Of a DNA stretch of 64,000 bases, positions 20,576-29,791 are shown piece by piece. The number at the start of each line of letters is the position of its first letter. The first letter of the stretch is position 1. Location of the stretch: the NCBI RefSeq assembly GCF_025642975.1, contig NZ_JANZKJ010000005.1, positions 203,669 to 267,668 on the forward strand, given 5' to 3'. The stretch is from Pseudomonas sp. RIT-PI-S. Lineage in GTDB: Bacteria > Pseudomonadota > Gammaproteobacteria > Pseudomonadales > Pseudomonadaceae. A program made the position numbers and the translations under genes. Under the pieces are notes generated by a model. That model was not told the origin of the DNA. It made no database searches and was given only the letters and a program-made list of their open reading frames with translations.

Positions 20576-21490
20576 TCAGGCAATCAATGCCTTCACCACA
20601 TCGTCATCGGCTGCCGCGGCAATGGATGCCAGGTATCGCCCGTAGCTCGTCTTCTTCAGCGCCGAGGCGCGTGCCAGCAGTTGCGCCTGATTGATCCAGC
20701 CGTTCTGGAAGGCAACTTCCTCAAGGCAGGCCACCTTCAGGCCCTGGCGGCTTTCGATGGCCTGGACGAAGTTGCTAGCCTCGAGCAGCGAATCATGGGT
20801 TCCCGTATCGAGCCAAGCGAAACCACGCCCCAGGACATTGACATTCAGCGTGCCGCTTTCCAGGTAGGCATTGTTGATGTCGGTGATCTCCAGCTCGCCA
20901 CGGGCCGACGGCTTGACCTGCGCGGCGATATCGAGCACGCGGTTGTCGTAGAAGTACAGGCCGGTCACCGCGTAGTTGGACTTCGGTGCCGTAGGCTTTT
21001 CCTCGATGCTGATCGCCTTGCCTTGCACATCGAATTCGACCACCCCGAAGTGCTGCGGCTCGGCCACATAGTAGCCAAATACGGTGGCACCGCTGGCGCG
21101 GCTGGCGGCCTGGCGCAGGGTTTCGCTGAACTGGGTGCCGTAGAAGATGTTGTCGCCCAGTACCAGGCAGACGTTGTCGTCGCCAACGAACTCCTTGCCG
21201 ATGATGAACGCCTGGGCCAACCCGTCCGGGCTGGGTTGCTCGGCATAGCTGAGCTTGATGCCGAACTGGCTACCATCGCCCAGCATGCGCTGGAAGCCCG
21301 GCAAATCGGTCGGCGTGGAGATCACCAGGATTTCACTGATACCCGCCAGCATCAGGACCGACAGCGGATAGTAGATCATCGGCTTGTCGTAGATCGGCAG
21401 GGACTGCTTGGAGACCCCCAGGGTGATCGGGTGCAGGCGGGTGCCCGAACCACCGGCCAGCAGGATGCCTTTGTACGTAGTCTTGTTCAT
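20576..21490 (-). CDS. rmlA: Glucose-1-phosphate thymidylyltransferase RmlA
   Basis: A 304-residue nucleotidyltransferase that makes dTDP-glucose. The nucleotide-binding motif [14 protein letters not shown] is at the N-terminus, followed by [24 protein letters not shown], and the sugar and metal region ending [16 protein letters not shown]. Length is normal. The start ATG 21490 puts the glycine loop at residue about 10; the longer frame to 21706 overlaps rmlB. It is the last gene of a five-gene minus-strand operon, 37 bases after rmlB. No rmlC or rmlD is adjacent, so this locus alone yields dTDP-4-keto-6-deoxyglucose. Confidence 0.95.
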   Translation of the reverse strand: MNKTTYKGILLAGGSGTRLHPITLGVSKQSLPIYDKPMIYYPLSVLMLAGISEILVISTPTDLPGFQRMLGDGSQFGIKLSYAEQPSPDGLAQAFIIGKEFVGDDNVCLVLGDNIFYGTQFSETLRQAASRASGATVFGYYVAEPQHFGVVEFDVQGKAISIEEKPTAPKSNYAVTGLYFYDNRVLDIAAQVKPSARGELEITDINNAYLESGTLNVNVLGRGFAWLDTGTHDSLLEASNFVQAIESRQGLKVACLEEVAFQNGWINQAQLLARASALKKTSYGRYLASIAAAADDDVVKALIA

Positions 21491-21527
21491 GAACCAGCTC
21501 CCTTGAAACATGAATGAAGGTGTAAGG

Positions 21528-22592
21528 TCAGGCGGCGTTACCCAGGCGTTCCAGGCGGTAGGCACCGTTGAGCACGCGCTGCCACCAGCCGCGGTTGTCC
21601 AGGTACCACTGCACGGTCTTGCGCAGGCCGGTGTCGAAGGTTTCCTGGGGAATCCATCCCAGCTCGTTGGCGATCTTGCTCGCATCGATCGCGTACCGCC
21701 GGTCATGCCCCGGGCGATCGCTGACGAACTCGATCAGGTCGCTGTAGGCCCTCACGCCTTCCGGCTTGTTGGGCTGCAGCTCCTCCAGCAGGGCGCAGAT
21801 GCCCTGCACCACCTTGAGGTTGCTTTGCTCGTTGTGGCCGCCGATGTTGTAGGTCTGCCCCACCGCGCCACGGGTCAGCACGGTGTACAGGGCGCGGGCA
21901 TGGTCTTCGACATGCAGCCAATCCCGGATCTGCGACCCGTTGCCGTAGACCGGCAGCGGCTTTCCATGCAGCGCGTTGAGGATGACATGCGGGATAAGCT
22001 TTTCCGGGAAATGGCAGGGGCCATAGTTGTTCGAGCAGTTGGTCACCAGCACCGGCAGGCCGTAGGTACGCCCCCAGGCACGAACCAGGTGATCGCTGCC
22101 GGCCTTGCTCGCCGAATAAGGTGAGCTGGGCGCATAGGGCGTGTGCTCGGTGAAGTAATCGGCAGTCCCTTCCAGGTCGCCGAACACTTCGTCGGTGGAC
22201 ACATGGTGGAAGCGAAACGCCGCGCGAGCCTGTGGCGCCAAGCCACTCCAATAGGCCCGGGTGGCTTCCAGCAGGGTCGCGGTTCCCAACACGTTGGTCC
22301 GCACGAATGCATCCGGGCCCTCGATGGAGCGGTCCACATGGGACTCAGCCGCCAGGTGCATGACCGCCTCGGGCTGGAACTCGCTGAAAATCTGCTGCAA
22401 CCGGGCCTTGTCACAAATGTCGGCCTGGTAGAAACGATAGCGCTCACAATCGCGGACGCTCGCCAGCGACTCGAGGTTGCCGGCATAGGTCAGGGCATCG
22501 ATGTTGGCCACCTGGCAATCGGTCTGTTCGATCAGGTGACGGATCACAGCCGAGCCGATGAAGCCCGCACCTCCGGTAATCAAGATCTTCAC
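21528..22592 (-). CDS. rmlB: dTDP-glucose 4,6-dehydratase RmlB
   Basis: A 354-residue extended SDR enzyme that converts dTDP-glucose to dTDP-4-keto-6-deoxyglucose. The NAD motif is [13 protein letters not shown], the catalytic Thr-Asp-Glu is in [11 protein letters not shown], and the Tyr-x-x-x-Lys pair is in [11 protein letters not shown]. The [22 protein letters not shown] segment is typical of RmlB. It lies 43 bases downstream of the toroid-protein gene. Together with rmlA it supplies an activated deoxysugar, presumably to the glycosyltransferase at 24840-26054. Confidence 0.95.
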   Translation of the reverse strand: MKILITGGAGFIGSAVIRHLIEQTDCQVANIDALTYAGNLESLASVRDCERYRFYQADICDKARLQQIFSEFQPEAVMHLAAESHVDRSIEGPDAFVRTNVLGTATLLEATRAYWSGLAPQARAAFRFHHVSTDEVFGDLEGTADYFTEHTPYAPSSPYSASKAGSDHLVRAWGRTYGLPVLVTNCSNNYGPCHFPEKLIPHVILNALHGKPLPVYGNGSQIRDWLHVEDHARALYTVLTRGAVGQTYNIGGHNEQSNLKVVQGICALLEELQPNKPEGVRAYSDLIEFVSDRPGHDRRYAIDASKIANELGWIPQETFDTGLRKTVQWYLDNRGWWQRVLNGAYRLERLGNAA

Positions 22593-22635
22593 GCAAGTAC
22601 TCCTGTAATGAATATGACGCGTCCGTTCAGCGGGT

Positions 22636-24804
22636 TCAGTTGACCAAGGCCACCCAGTATTTGCTGAGCGCCCCTTTGAGGATCAGCAGCGACTGGATGC
22701 AGGTGAAGCTTTCATCGGTGGTCGCCGACGTCGTGCTCAGTGGGCCGAAACCGCCATCTTGCTTCTGGTGCTGGGTGATCCAGGCCTCGATGCCCTGCAT
22801 GTCGCGCGGGTGAGCGTCGAGCAGGTACAGGGCGGCAATGGCCATGTAGCTGCCGACCAGGCTGACCGCCTTGCCCGGGCGATAGAGGAACGCCCCTTGT
22901 GGTTGTTGCAGCCCTTGCAGCCAGGCCACGGTAGCGGAAGGGTCGACCAGCTCGCGATCCAGCGCATGCAGCAGCGAAAGGGCCCGGTAGGTGGAGAAGG
23001 TATCCGGCGGGTTGCCCGGGCGGTTAGCGAAGCCCCCGTCGCCGTGACGGCACGCCAGGATGAAGTCCAGCAGCGCTTGCGGCTCGCTGGCCTGCGCCCC
23101 CAGCACATGCAGCGACAGCGCCGCCAGGTTGCTGTGCCAGATGTCCGACTGGTAGCCCGGCACGTTGCCGAAGCCACCATCAGCTTGCTGGCACTGGCGA
23201 AGGTAGCCCACGCAGGCTTGCACCGCTCGCGGCTCGCTGCCCAGCAAGCGCAGGGAAATCACAGCACAGTAGGTGGCGAAAACATCACTGAGCTGGCCAG
23301 GCTGCTCGGAGAACCCACCGTCGGCATTCTGCGAAGCCTGGATACAAGCGACCAGGCTAGCCGCGTCGTCGATCTCCACCTCGAGGGCGTACAGGTCGGA
23401 GATCACATGCAGCGCGGAGAACACCTGCCAGCAACGGTCCGCGCGGAACCCCTGGGGCGCCATTTCAGCGGTCAGGCCATACGGCACCGCCAGGGAGGCA
23501 CGCGCCTGGCGCAGCCAGGCGAGATAGGCAGGCAGATCGACATCCAGCACCGGCAATTGGCCAAGGTGAGGCTGCTCCAGCGGGCGACGGTTGTTCGATA
23601 TACGCAAGATGCTGGCGTCGACCTTCACTGGCGCCGAGGCTTGCGGCAAAACCGCAGCCTGTGCCTGCAGTGCACCCAGGCAGGCCAACTGCCCTTCGAG
23701 GCTCTTGATATGCAGCGGCAGGTACGAAAGGTTGCCAATGTGGAACACACCTAGCTGCCGAGGCGGCGCCCAGAACTGGCGAATGAACGGCACGGTCGGA
23801 TCGACCGGCGTCGACCAGAAATACCCCTTGCCGAGGAAGAACCCGCCCTGGCGGCTGTCATGGAAATCGGCCAATGCCTTGAGCAGTTGCTCGCGGCGCG
23901 CGCTGCTTTCGTGTGGCTGCGCAAGCTCCAGCGCCTCGAGCAGCAAGGCCACATCCAGGCTGGTCTTGATCGGGAACGGTGATTCATTGCGTTTGAAGGA
24001 TGTCAGCCAGTCGGCGCCGACGCGTTGGTCGTAACGCAGGCGATCCCAGTAGCCGCCATAGGCGCTGTCATGCAGGCGCTCGAGCGTGTCGTCGAGCAGC
24101 TTGCGCGCCAGTTGTAGCATCTCCTGATGGCTGTTGGCCCGGGCCCAGCGTGCGAGGGCCGATACGGCACGGGCACGGCTGGAAGTCTGGCGCAGCGGGC
24201 CGGCACCCAACCCGTCAAGCTCGGCCCGCACCTCGTCCTCGAGCTTCCATACATGCTGCTGCAGATGTGCAGGCAAAGGGGTTTCGCCCCAGGTACACAG
24301 GCTGCACAACAGGTTGACCGCGGCAATGTCCAGCTCCAACGGCATATGCGCATCGACGACGGTCGTCCAGTCGCTGCCTAGCACGCCGCCGAAAAGGCGA
24401 CCCTCATAGACCTGCCGCAAGCGCAGCAGCATTCCTTCGGTCACCGCCTGCAGTTGGGCATCGTCACGCCGCTGGCGGCGAAACTCGAGTAGCGCGCGCA
24501 GGGCATCGAACTGAAGCGCCAGGGTCCGGCAGCGACCGGACCCGTGCGCATTCCAATGCCGGTCGGCCAGCTCGGTGAAGCCTTCCTGGCCGCCGTCGCG
24601 CAGCGCCAGTAGCCCGGCCAGGGCGAATTCGGCCTGCTGTTCGTCGCCATGCTGGGCGAAGAACAAGGTTGCCGCCACTTGATCTTCCAAGCGTTTGTCG
24701 CTGCTGATGCGCAACGCGCCTGTGGCGTCGGTGATGGCGAGAAAGCCACCCACTTCCCTGTCCATCAAGGCGTCGGCCAAGAAGGTAAATGCGGTGCTGT
24801 CCAT
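22636..24804 (-). CDS. Large alpha/alpha-toroid protein with prenyltransferase/squalene-cyclase-type repeats
   Basis: A 722-residue protein. The C-terminal half (about 430-720) holds at least four repeats of the form (Q/H)-x-x-DGGF ([36 protein letters not shown]) with intervening helices. This is the pattern of prenyltransferase beta subunits and squalene-cyclase QW motifs. The N-terminal half is a second helical, possibly toroidal domain resembling the non-thioredoxin part of YyaL-like proteins ([25 protein letters not shown]). The DxDD acid motif of class II terpene cyclases is not evident. ATG 24804 has GGGAGGG upstream. The setting with sugar and glycosyltransferase genes suggests a biosynthetic role, but the reaction is unknown. 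Confidence 0.7.
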   Translation of the reverse strand: MDSTAFTFLADALMDREVGGFLAITDATGALRISSDKRLEDQVAATLFFAQHGDEQQAEFALAGLLALRDGGQEGFTELADRHWNAHGSGRCRTLALQFDALRALLEFRRQRRDDAQLQAVTEGMLLRLRQVYEGRLFGGVLGSDWTTVVDAHMPLELDIAAVNLLCSLCTWGETPLPAHLQQHVWKLEDEVRAELDGLGAGPLRQTSSRARAVSALARWARANSHQEMLQLARKLLDDTLERLHDSAYGGYWDRLRYDQRVGADWLTSFKRNESPFPIKTSLDVALLLEALELAQPHESSARREQLLKALADFHDSRQGGFFLGKGYFWSTPVDPTVPFIRQFWAPPRQLGVFHIGNLSYLPLHIKSLEGQLACLGALQAQAAVLPQASAPVKVDASILRISNNRRPLEQPHLGQLPVLDVDLPAYLAWLRQARASLAVPYGLTAEMAPQGFRADRCWQVFSALHVISDLYALEVEIDDAASLVACIQASQNADGGFSEQPGQLSDVFATYCAVISLRLLGSEPRAVQACVGYLRQCQQADGGFGNVPGYQSDIWHSNLAALSLHVLGAQASEPQALLDFILACRHGDGGFANRPGNPPDTFSTYRALSLLHALDRELVDPSATVAWLQGLQQPQGAFLYRPGKAVSLVGSYMAIAALYLLDAHPRDMQGIEAWITQHQKQDGGFGPLSTTSATTDESFTCIQSLLILKGALSKYWVALVN

Positions 24805-24839
24805 GGCACCCTCCCTGAAAATACTGTGGATGTTCACGC

Positions 24840-26054
24840 TTACTGCGCCAGGCTGAGAATCCGGCTGGCCGCCCGATGGGCGCCGAGCCCGTCCGGCGCG
24901 GCCACACGCTGGTGCGCGCCAAAGTAGCTGGCGGCGCCAGTGTCCTTGTCCAGCTCGACATCGATCAGCTCGGCGATGGCCGCGGCCTGGAACCCGAGAT
25001 AAGTCGGGAAGCCGAGGCGTGCCAGGCGCTCGAGCGCTTCGGCTTCGTGGTACTCGGATTTGGACGGCAGCACGAACAGGGTCGGGATGTTCAGTGCCGC
25101 AATCTCGGTGACGGTGATCCACCCGGGAGCCGACACCAGCAGGCTGGCCTCACGCAGCAGGCCCATCCAGTCCGGGTAGTACGGCACGCTAACGACACCT
25201 TCCCGTGGAGCGATGTCCTGGCGCCCCAGCAGCACCATCTTCAGTTCAGGACGTTCGGCGCGCAGGCTCTCGAACGCCTCCAGGTAAGCGTCGAGCAGGC
25301 TCTGCTTGCTCTCGGCGAACATGGTGGTGCCACTGATGGAAGCGACGATGAACGGCCCGTCGCCCAGGCCAAGGTCAGCCCGCACGGTGGAGGCGTTGGT
25401 TTGGCTGAAGTCGCGGATCATCGGCCCAACGAAGTGCGCCTTGCCGTTCTGCAGTGCGCTGGCCACCGGCGTGCCGTTATCCATCTCGGGAATATAGGGT
25501 TTGTCGGTCAGCACCAGCTGGCTGTGTTCGATCATCCACGAGAACTGCTTGTGCAGGGCCTTGCGTGCACGCTTGAGGTCTTCGGCGTTGAGTTCGAAAC
25601 CACCTTCCCTCAGGTCCTCGTCGGTCAGTTGGCACAGGGTGAAGTCATATCGCTCGGTGACGAACACCAGGGGCGTGCCACTGAAAATAGCCGCTAGGCA
25701 CGCTGCCATGTTGAAGTCGGAGATCACCACGCGCGGCTTGTGTTCCTCGATGATCGCCAGGTACGCCAGCATGCGTTCGCTGGACAGGAAGGTATTGGAA
25801 ATGTAGCCGGCGATGTAGCTGCCCCAGTCGAGCTGGCGCGACAGGTTGCTCTTTTTCGAATAGTCCATCAGTTGCCCGGCCACATCGATTACATCGATGC
25901 CGGTGCTTTCGAACATTGGGGTGAACACGTCCTGCAAGGACGCCAGGGCCACCTTCAGTTCGATATCGGGATTGCGCTCGCGCAGGGCACGACCGATCGA
26001 CAGCACACGCATGTTGTGACCAGATCCAGTGGGAGCGGGGGCGAACAGAATCAT
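24840..26054 (-). CDS. GT-B fold glycosyltransferase (MGT/MurG-like)
   Basis: A 404-residue glycosyltransferase. The N-terminal domain begins ILFAPAPTGSGHNMRVLSIGRAL, the GT-B acceptor-side loop. The C-terminal domain has the nucleotide-sugar region (LLVSAPGWITVTEIAALNIPTLFVLP) followed by the conserved acidic HEAEALERL. This resembles macrolide-type and MurG/diacylglycerol glycosyltransferases. ATG 26054 has AAGGAGGAAG just upstream and overlaps the stop of the preceding acyltransferase gene. The donor is probably the dTDP-sugar made by RmlA/RmlB. The acceptor is unknown and could be the product of the neighbouring toroid protein. Confidence 0.82.
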   Translation of the reverse strand: MILFAPAPTGSGHNMRVLSIGRALRERNPDIELKVALASLQDVFTPMFESTGIDVIDVAGQLMDYSKKSNLSRQLDWGSYIAGYISNTFLSSERMLAYLAIIEEHKPRVVISDFNMAACLAAIFSGTPLVFVTERYDFTLCQLTDEDLREGGFELNAEDLKRARKALHKQFSWMIEHSQLVLTDKPYIPEMDNGTPVASALQNGKAHFVGPMIRDFSQTNASTVRADLGLGDGPFIVASISGTTMFAESKQSLLDAYLEAFESLRAERPELKMVLLGRQDIAPREGVVSVPYYPDWMGLLREASLLVSAPGWITVTEIAALNIPTLFVLPSKSEYHEAEALERLARLGFPTYLGFQAAAIAELIDVELDKDTGAASYFGAHQRVAAPDGLGAHRAASRILSLAQ

Positions 26055-27022
26055 GCGACTTCCTCCTTGAGTTGAATGATGCCTTTGACGACGGATTTTG
26101 CGGGTACATCGCGGATGACGACGGCGTAGGGTTCGACCCTCACGTCGTCGCCCAGAGCAACCGGACCCACGATCAACGCGCCGGTACCAATGCGGCAACG
26201 CTTGCCGATGCGGATCGGCGCAGCCTTCCAGGGCAGCGACCGGAAGCCGTGATCATGGGACGAGGAAACCAGCGTGACATGGTCGCCGAGCCAGCTGTGC
26301 GCGCCGATGCTCACACCGCCAGCACCTTCGATCACTACCCCGCGCCCAAGCACGGCCTGCTCGCCAAGGGTGATGCCACCAAGCTCATGCATTCCGCCGA
26401 GCCGGGTGCTGCGCCCGATCAGTATGCAGTTCGCACCGACCTGCACCGAAGGGCCGCCGTGAAGCTCGGCATCGATCAGCGCTCCTTCTTCGATCTGCCA
26501 GGCGGCCAGGTGGGGATTGAGCTGGCGCACACGGCCTATGGCGCAGGATTCAGGATCCAGGAAAGAAGGCAACCCTTCACGCTGGCGCTTGAGCACCTTA
26601 TCCAGCACAGGAGCGGGGTCCGGCCAGCCATCCTCATGGACCTGGCGACGGGCAATGATTCGCGCGGGGCGGCCCACGACGATGCAATCTTGTTCGACGT
26701 CTTCGTTCACCAGGGCGCCAGCGGCCACAACCGCACCGGCGCCGATACGCACACCGGGCGCGAGCGTGGCCCGGGCGCCAACCCAGGCGCCACGCCCGAT
26801 GCTGATGGGCCGCTCACGGGTACCGCGGGCAACGACGCCGGTGGCGAGCATGCCCCGATCGGCCACGTCCAAGTGCTCGAGGCGGCAATTGAAGCCAATG
26901 AAGCAACCTTGACCGAGCGTCACTGCTTCCAGTTGGTTGCCAGCGCGAACCCAAGTCGCCACGCCGATACGGCTGTTAGGCGAGACACGCGTTCCTGTTT
27001 CGACAAGCCATGTTGCCTGCAT
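26051..27022 (-). CDS. Bipartite left-handed beta-helix (hexapeptide) acyltransferase-like protein
   Basis: A 323-residue protein with two blocks of hexapeptide repeats: residues about 10-125 (IGRGAWVGARATLAPGVRIGAG) and about 185-315 (SIGAHSWLGDHVTL). A non-repeat linker lies between them. The second block contains SSHDHGF, the type of His-bearing segment used by sugar O- or N-acetyltransferases. ATG 27022 has AGGGAG 6 bases upstream; an in-frame GTG lies two codons earlier. It is the first gene of the operon leading to the glycosyltransferase, so it may acylate a sugar or aglycone. Two helix blocks in one chain is unusual. Confidence 0.72.
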   Translation of the reverse strand: MQATWLVETGTRVSPNSRIGVATWVRAGNQLEAVTLGQGCFIGFNCRLEHLDVADRGMLATGVVARGTRERPISIGRGAWVGARATLAPGVRIGAGAVVAAGALVNEDVEQDCIVVGRPARIIARRQVHEDGWPDPAPVLDKVLKRQREGLPSFLDPESCAIGRVRQLNPHLAAWQIEEGALIDAELHGGPSVQVGANCILIGRSTRLGGMHELGGITLGEQAVLGRGVVIEGAGGVSIGAHSWLGDHVTLVSSSHDHGFRSLPWKAAPIRIGKRCRIGTGALIVGPVALGDDVRVEPYAVVIRDVPAKSVVKGIIQLKEEVA

Positions 27023-27414
27023 ACACACTCCCTTGCGTGTTCGGACAGCGTCATCGCTACCGCCTGAGCGGTGCGCCTGCCAGCGTCCCGTTTACCAGTC
27101 CTTGGTAGGGCTTGCCCGGCTGACCGGGAAAATCGAGCGACCCTGCAAAGAAAATAATGTACTAGTCAATTAGTACTGTTCGCACATCCTAGTACATACA
27201 AATTGCCGAGGCAACACGTTTTCTGTGCTGGGCATTAGAAATTTACGCGAAGGGAAAAACCCACAAAAATGTTTCGATTGCATGAAAAAAAGCAGAATTT
27301 AGCGAGTAGCCTGCACACAATTGATAAACGTGACAAAGACGACGCCAGCCACTCGAGCCTCTCAATCGCGGGAGGATAAACATAAGGGCCGCCACAGGCA
27401 GCTGCAAAGAAACG
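27023..27414. other. 392-base promoter region of the glycosylation operon
   Basis: No gene seen. The stretch is clearly more A/T-rich than its surroundings from about 27150 to 27320. It must contain the promoter of the acyltransferase-glycosyltransferase-toroid-rmlBA operon. It holds the inverted repeat at 27157-27197, listed separately. On the minus strand a TTGACT hexamer lies at 27169-27164, but no well-spaced -10 was found for it. Confidence 0.5.
27157..27197. promoter_or_regulatory. Inverted repeat ATGTACTAG ... CTAGTACAT, candidate operator
   Basis: Two perfect 9-base arms (27157-27165 and 27189-27197) are separated by 23 bases. Within the spacer is a further TAGTACT (27171-27177), which also pairs with the first arm as GTACTA-N6-TAGTAC. 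Three half-sites in 41 bases upstream of the biosynthetic operon suggest a binding site for a dimeric repressor, possibly the TetR protein encoded next door. Confidence 0.55.
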
Positions 27415-28026
27415 TCAGTGCGCCACGTGATCAGGAACGATGGTGCCCCATGTGCCCATGGCATGGCCTGCCACTTTTTCCAGCGCATCTCGTGGCGACC
27501 CATCACGGGCGACCATCGCCATCCCGCGCTGGACCACGCCATAGTAATTAGCAACGCTCTCGCAATCGACGTGCTCGCCGATTTCCCGGCTGGCCTGACC
27601 AAGGCGCAAGCGATTCCTCAGCATCTCGAACGGTTTGCAGCGCAACACTTTTAGCCCAACCCGCAGGTTGGGCAACGGTGACTTGAGTTCGGTTTGAGTA
27701 ACGAAACAGCCGTGCGGTCGGCCCTCACGGGTCAGGCTTCTCGCGGTTGCCAGCAGCATGGCCTGGATCGAGTCCTGTGCCCGCTCGTGCTTGTACAATT
27801 CACTCCAGATCTCCTCGCCAACTGTCGCCCAATAGAGGTCCAGCGCTTCCAGAAACAGGTCCTCCTTGGAGCCGAAGGCAGCATAAAGGCTGGGGGACTT
27901 GATACCCATCGCCACCATCAGCTCATTCAGCGACGCCCCATCGTAGCCCTTGTCCCAAAACAACAGCATGGCTTTGACCAGCGCCTGGTGACGATCGAAT
28001 TCCCGAGGTCTTCCACGACCACTCAT
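27415..28026 (-). CDS. TetR family transcriptional regulator
   Basis: A 203-residue regulator. The N-terminal HTH is clear (residues about 5-55: GRPREFDRHQALVKAMLLFW, then SLNELMVAMGIKSPSLYAAFGSKEDL). The C-terminal ligand domain contains two Cys residues and a PHGCFV motif seen in redox- or xenobiotic-responsive TetR proteins. ATG 28026 is preferred over GTG 28032 because of spacing from GGAG. It is divergent from the flavin reductase gene and lies upstream of the glycosylation operon on the same strand, so it is the likely regulator of one or both. Confidence 0.88.
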   Translation of the reverse strand: MSGRGRPREFDRHQALVKAMLLFWDKGYDGASLNELMVAMGIKSPSLYAAFGSKEDLFLEALDLYWATVGEEIWSELYKHERAQDSIQAMLLATARSLTREGRPHGCFVTQTELKSPLPNLRVGLKVLRCKPFEMLRNRLRLGQASREIGEHVDCESVANYYGVVQRGMAMVARDGSPRDALEKVAGHAMGTWGTIVPDHVAH

Positions 28027-28167
28027 ATTCACTTCTCCACAGCGAGAGGACCATGACCAAGGCTGTCATGACCCGGATTCCACAGCTCCATTCACGCCCC
28101 CTGTGGCTCGCAGGCCTCAGGTCATGCAGGTTTCACAGGCAATAGATAAACTGCGCTACAAAAAGAT

Positions 28168-28195
28168 TTGTATTGTACTAAGACATGCGTACAAT
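28168..28195 (+). promoter_or_regulatory. Promoter and overlapping palindrome before the flavin reductase gene
   Basis: TTGTAT (28168-28173) and TACAAT (28190-28195), 16 bases apart, form a good sigma-70 promoter for the plus-strand gene. The same segment contains the inverted repeat ATTGTAC-N10-GTACAAT (28172-28195), so a bound repressor would block RNA polymerase. The -10 lies in the nonamer GCGTACAAT, which recurs before two other operons in this region. The rest of 28027-28324 shows no gene. Confidence 0.6.
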
Positions 28196-28324
28196 CAATG
28201 ATATGCGTCCGCCTGCGGGGTCCGTCAACCCCGGCTTGCAAAGTAACGGCAATGGCGCACATGCAGGCAGCCAAAGGCTTGTCGCAAAGGACTGCCCCAC
28301 CCCCAATACTGGAGCGTTTCAACA

Positions 28325-28822
28325 ATGGATGTTGCTACTTACAGGAATGCCATGGCCCGCCTCGGCGGCGCCGTTTCGATCATCAGCACCGATGGCCCCA
28401 GCGGCCGGCATGGCTTCACTGCCTCGGCGGTCTGCAGTGTCACTGATACCCCGCCTACCCTCCTGGTGTGCATGAACAACCAGTCACGCCAGCGCAGCAG
28501 CTTCGAAGACAACGGCGTGCTCTGTGTAAACGTGCTGCGTGGCGACCATCAGCACCTCTCGGGTATTTTCGCCAACAAACACCTGGACATGGAGCAGCGC
28601 TTCCTCGCCACCAAGTGGTCTACCGGCCACAGCGGCGCACCCACGATGGACGAGGCACTGGTGTGCTTCGACTGCCGGATCACCGACATCCACAGTGTGG
28701 GCAGCCACAGCATTTTCTACTGCCAGGTACTGAATATCGACAGTGCCCAGCACCCGGAGGGGCTGATCTATTTCGACCGGGCTTATCACCGGGTCGCCGT
28801 AGCCAGCCAGCCAATCGCCTGA
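28325..28822 (+). CDS. Flavin reductase (HpaC/RutF-like)
   Basis: A 165-residue flavin-reductase-like protein with the split-barrel signature HGFTASAVCSVTDTPPTLLVCMN followed by FEDNGVLCVNVL. Such small reductases use NAD(P)H to make free FMNH2 or FADH2 for two-component monooxygenases. Two candidate partners lie in the same locus: the acyl-CoA-dehydrogenase-fold enzyme (35975-37126) and the luciferase-like enzyme (37698-38783). A UbiC-like gene follows after 21 bases, so the two form an operon. Confidence 0.88.
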   Translation: MDVATYRNAMARLGGAVSIISTDGPSGRHGFTASAVCSVTDTPPTLLVCMNNQSRQRSSFEDNGVLCVNVLRGDHQHLSGIFANKHLDMEQRFLATKWSTGHSGAPTMDEALVCFDCRITDIHSVGSHSIFYCQVLNIDSAQHPEGLIYFDRAYHRVAVASQPIA

Positions 28823-28843
28823 GTTGTCTGGAGAGCACGCGTT

Positions 28844-29401
28844 ATGGACGACTTCTGGTCTTCATTACCCCTGCCTGGCCTCTGCGACGATCAGCTCCAC
28901 TGGCTGTTCGCCCCCGGCTCATTGACCCTGCGCCTCAAGGCCTTGGGCCAGTTTGGGCTGGAAGTGGCCGGGCAACGGGCCGCGCTTCCCACCCAAGGTG
29001 AGGCCCATGCCCTGGGCATGCCCCCGGGCTCGCTGGTCTGGGTCCGAGAAGTAGGATTGACGGTGGATGGCCAGGTCATGGTCTGCGCACGCAGCCTGAC
29101 CCCCATGCACAATGACCTGCCGGCCTGGCCGGAACTGGCGGGCTATGGCAACCAACCGCTTGGCAGCCTGCTGTACACCTCGACCACGATCCATCGAGGT
29201 GCCTTCGAGTGCCAGCGCCCACCGGGCGACTCGCCTTTGTCGCGCCTGGCCCGGTCACTGGGCCAGCCTGGCATGGGCCTGCTGGCCCGTCGCTCTCGCT
29301 TTACGCGTGATGACCAGCCTCTGCTGATTGCGGAATGCTTTGTGCCTGGGTTCTGGAAGCGGCTGCAAGAAACGGGCGCACCGCTCAAGCTGGCTATCTG
29401 A
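28844..29401 (+). CDS. UbiC-like chorismate pyruvate-lyase
   Basis: A 185-residue protein with the pattern of chorismate lyase, which splits chorismate into 4-hydroxybenzoate and pyruvate. Visible features are HWLFAPGSLTLRLKALG near the N-terminus, the Arg of WVREV (residue 69), ARSLTP, NQPLGSLLY, LARRSRF and the Glu of IAECFVPGFW (residue 164). Arg69 and Glu164 correspond by position to the active-site Arg76 and Glu155 of E. coli UbiC. No ubiA is adjacent, so this is probably a paralogue of the housekeeping enzyme, dedicated to the local pathway. Operon with the flavin reductase. Confidence 0.8.
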   Translation: MDDFWSSLPLPGLCDDQLHWLFAPGSLTLRLKALGQFGLEVAGQRAALPTQGEAHALGMPPGSLVWVREVGLTVDGQVMVCARSLTPMHNDLPAWPELAGYGNQPLGSLLYTSTTIHRGAFECQRPPGDSPLSRLARSLGQPGMGLLARRSRFTRDDQPLLIAECFVPGFWKRLQETGAPLKLAI

Positions 29402-29431
29402 GCCAGGGGCGCCACCTGGAAGGAAGGCTGC

Positions 29432-29791
29432 TCAGCCTTCCTCCAGACGCACTTCATTGTCGCGAATGACCTGCGCGGTGTGCGGATCCTTCTCCACGGC
29501 CTGAAGCAGAGAACTCAACAGCCCGGGGAAACGGCTCTCCAAGTCTTCGCTGCGGATCGACAGCAGGTTCTCGCGGCCATAAGGGCGTTGCCAGATCACA
29601 CCGCTGTCACGCAGCACCCGCCAGTGGTGGGTCATGGTCGATTTCGACGCCCCCTTGAGAATGCGCCCGCAAGGGTGCTCTTCACCATCGGAAAGTACCT
29701 TCAGCACGGTCAGGCGCAACGGATTGCCAAGTGCTGTCAGGACGTTTTCCAGGCGGATCTGTTCAATGCTGGGATGGTTGGCAGTGTACAT
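29432..29791 (-). CDS. ArsR/SmtB family winged-helix regulator
   Basis: A 119-residue regulator. The winged HTH spans residues about 14-85 (LENVLTALGNPLRLTVLKVLSDGE, then SKSTMTHHWRVLRDSGVIW). The typical metal-binding CxC of ArsR proteins is absent; a single Cys (HPCGRIL) is present, so a metal ligand role is doubtful and an organic or redox signal is possible. The gene ends 30 bases from the convergent UbiC-like gene. Its target is not known; the adjacent efflux operon is the nearest candidate. Confidence 0.87.
   Translation of the reverse strand: MYTANHPSIEQIRLENVLTALGNPLRLTVLKVLSDGEEHPCGRILKGASKSTMTHHWRVLRDSGVIWQRPYGRENLLSIRSEDLESRFPGLLSSLLQAVEKDPHTAQVIRDNEVRLEEG

Noticed and set aside
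22636..24804. Calling the toroid protein a class II terpene (squalene-hopene) cyclase
   Set aside because: No DxDD motif was found and the N-terminal half does not look like the cyclase gamma domain. Only the repeat class is supported.
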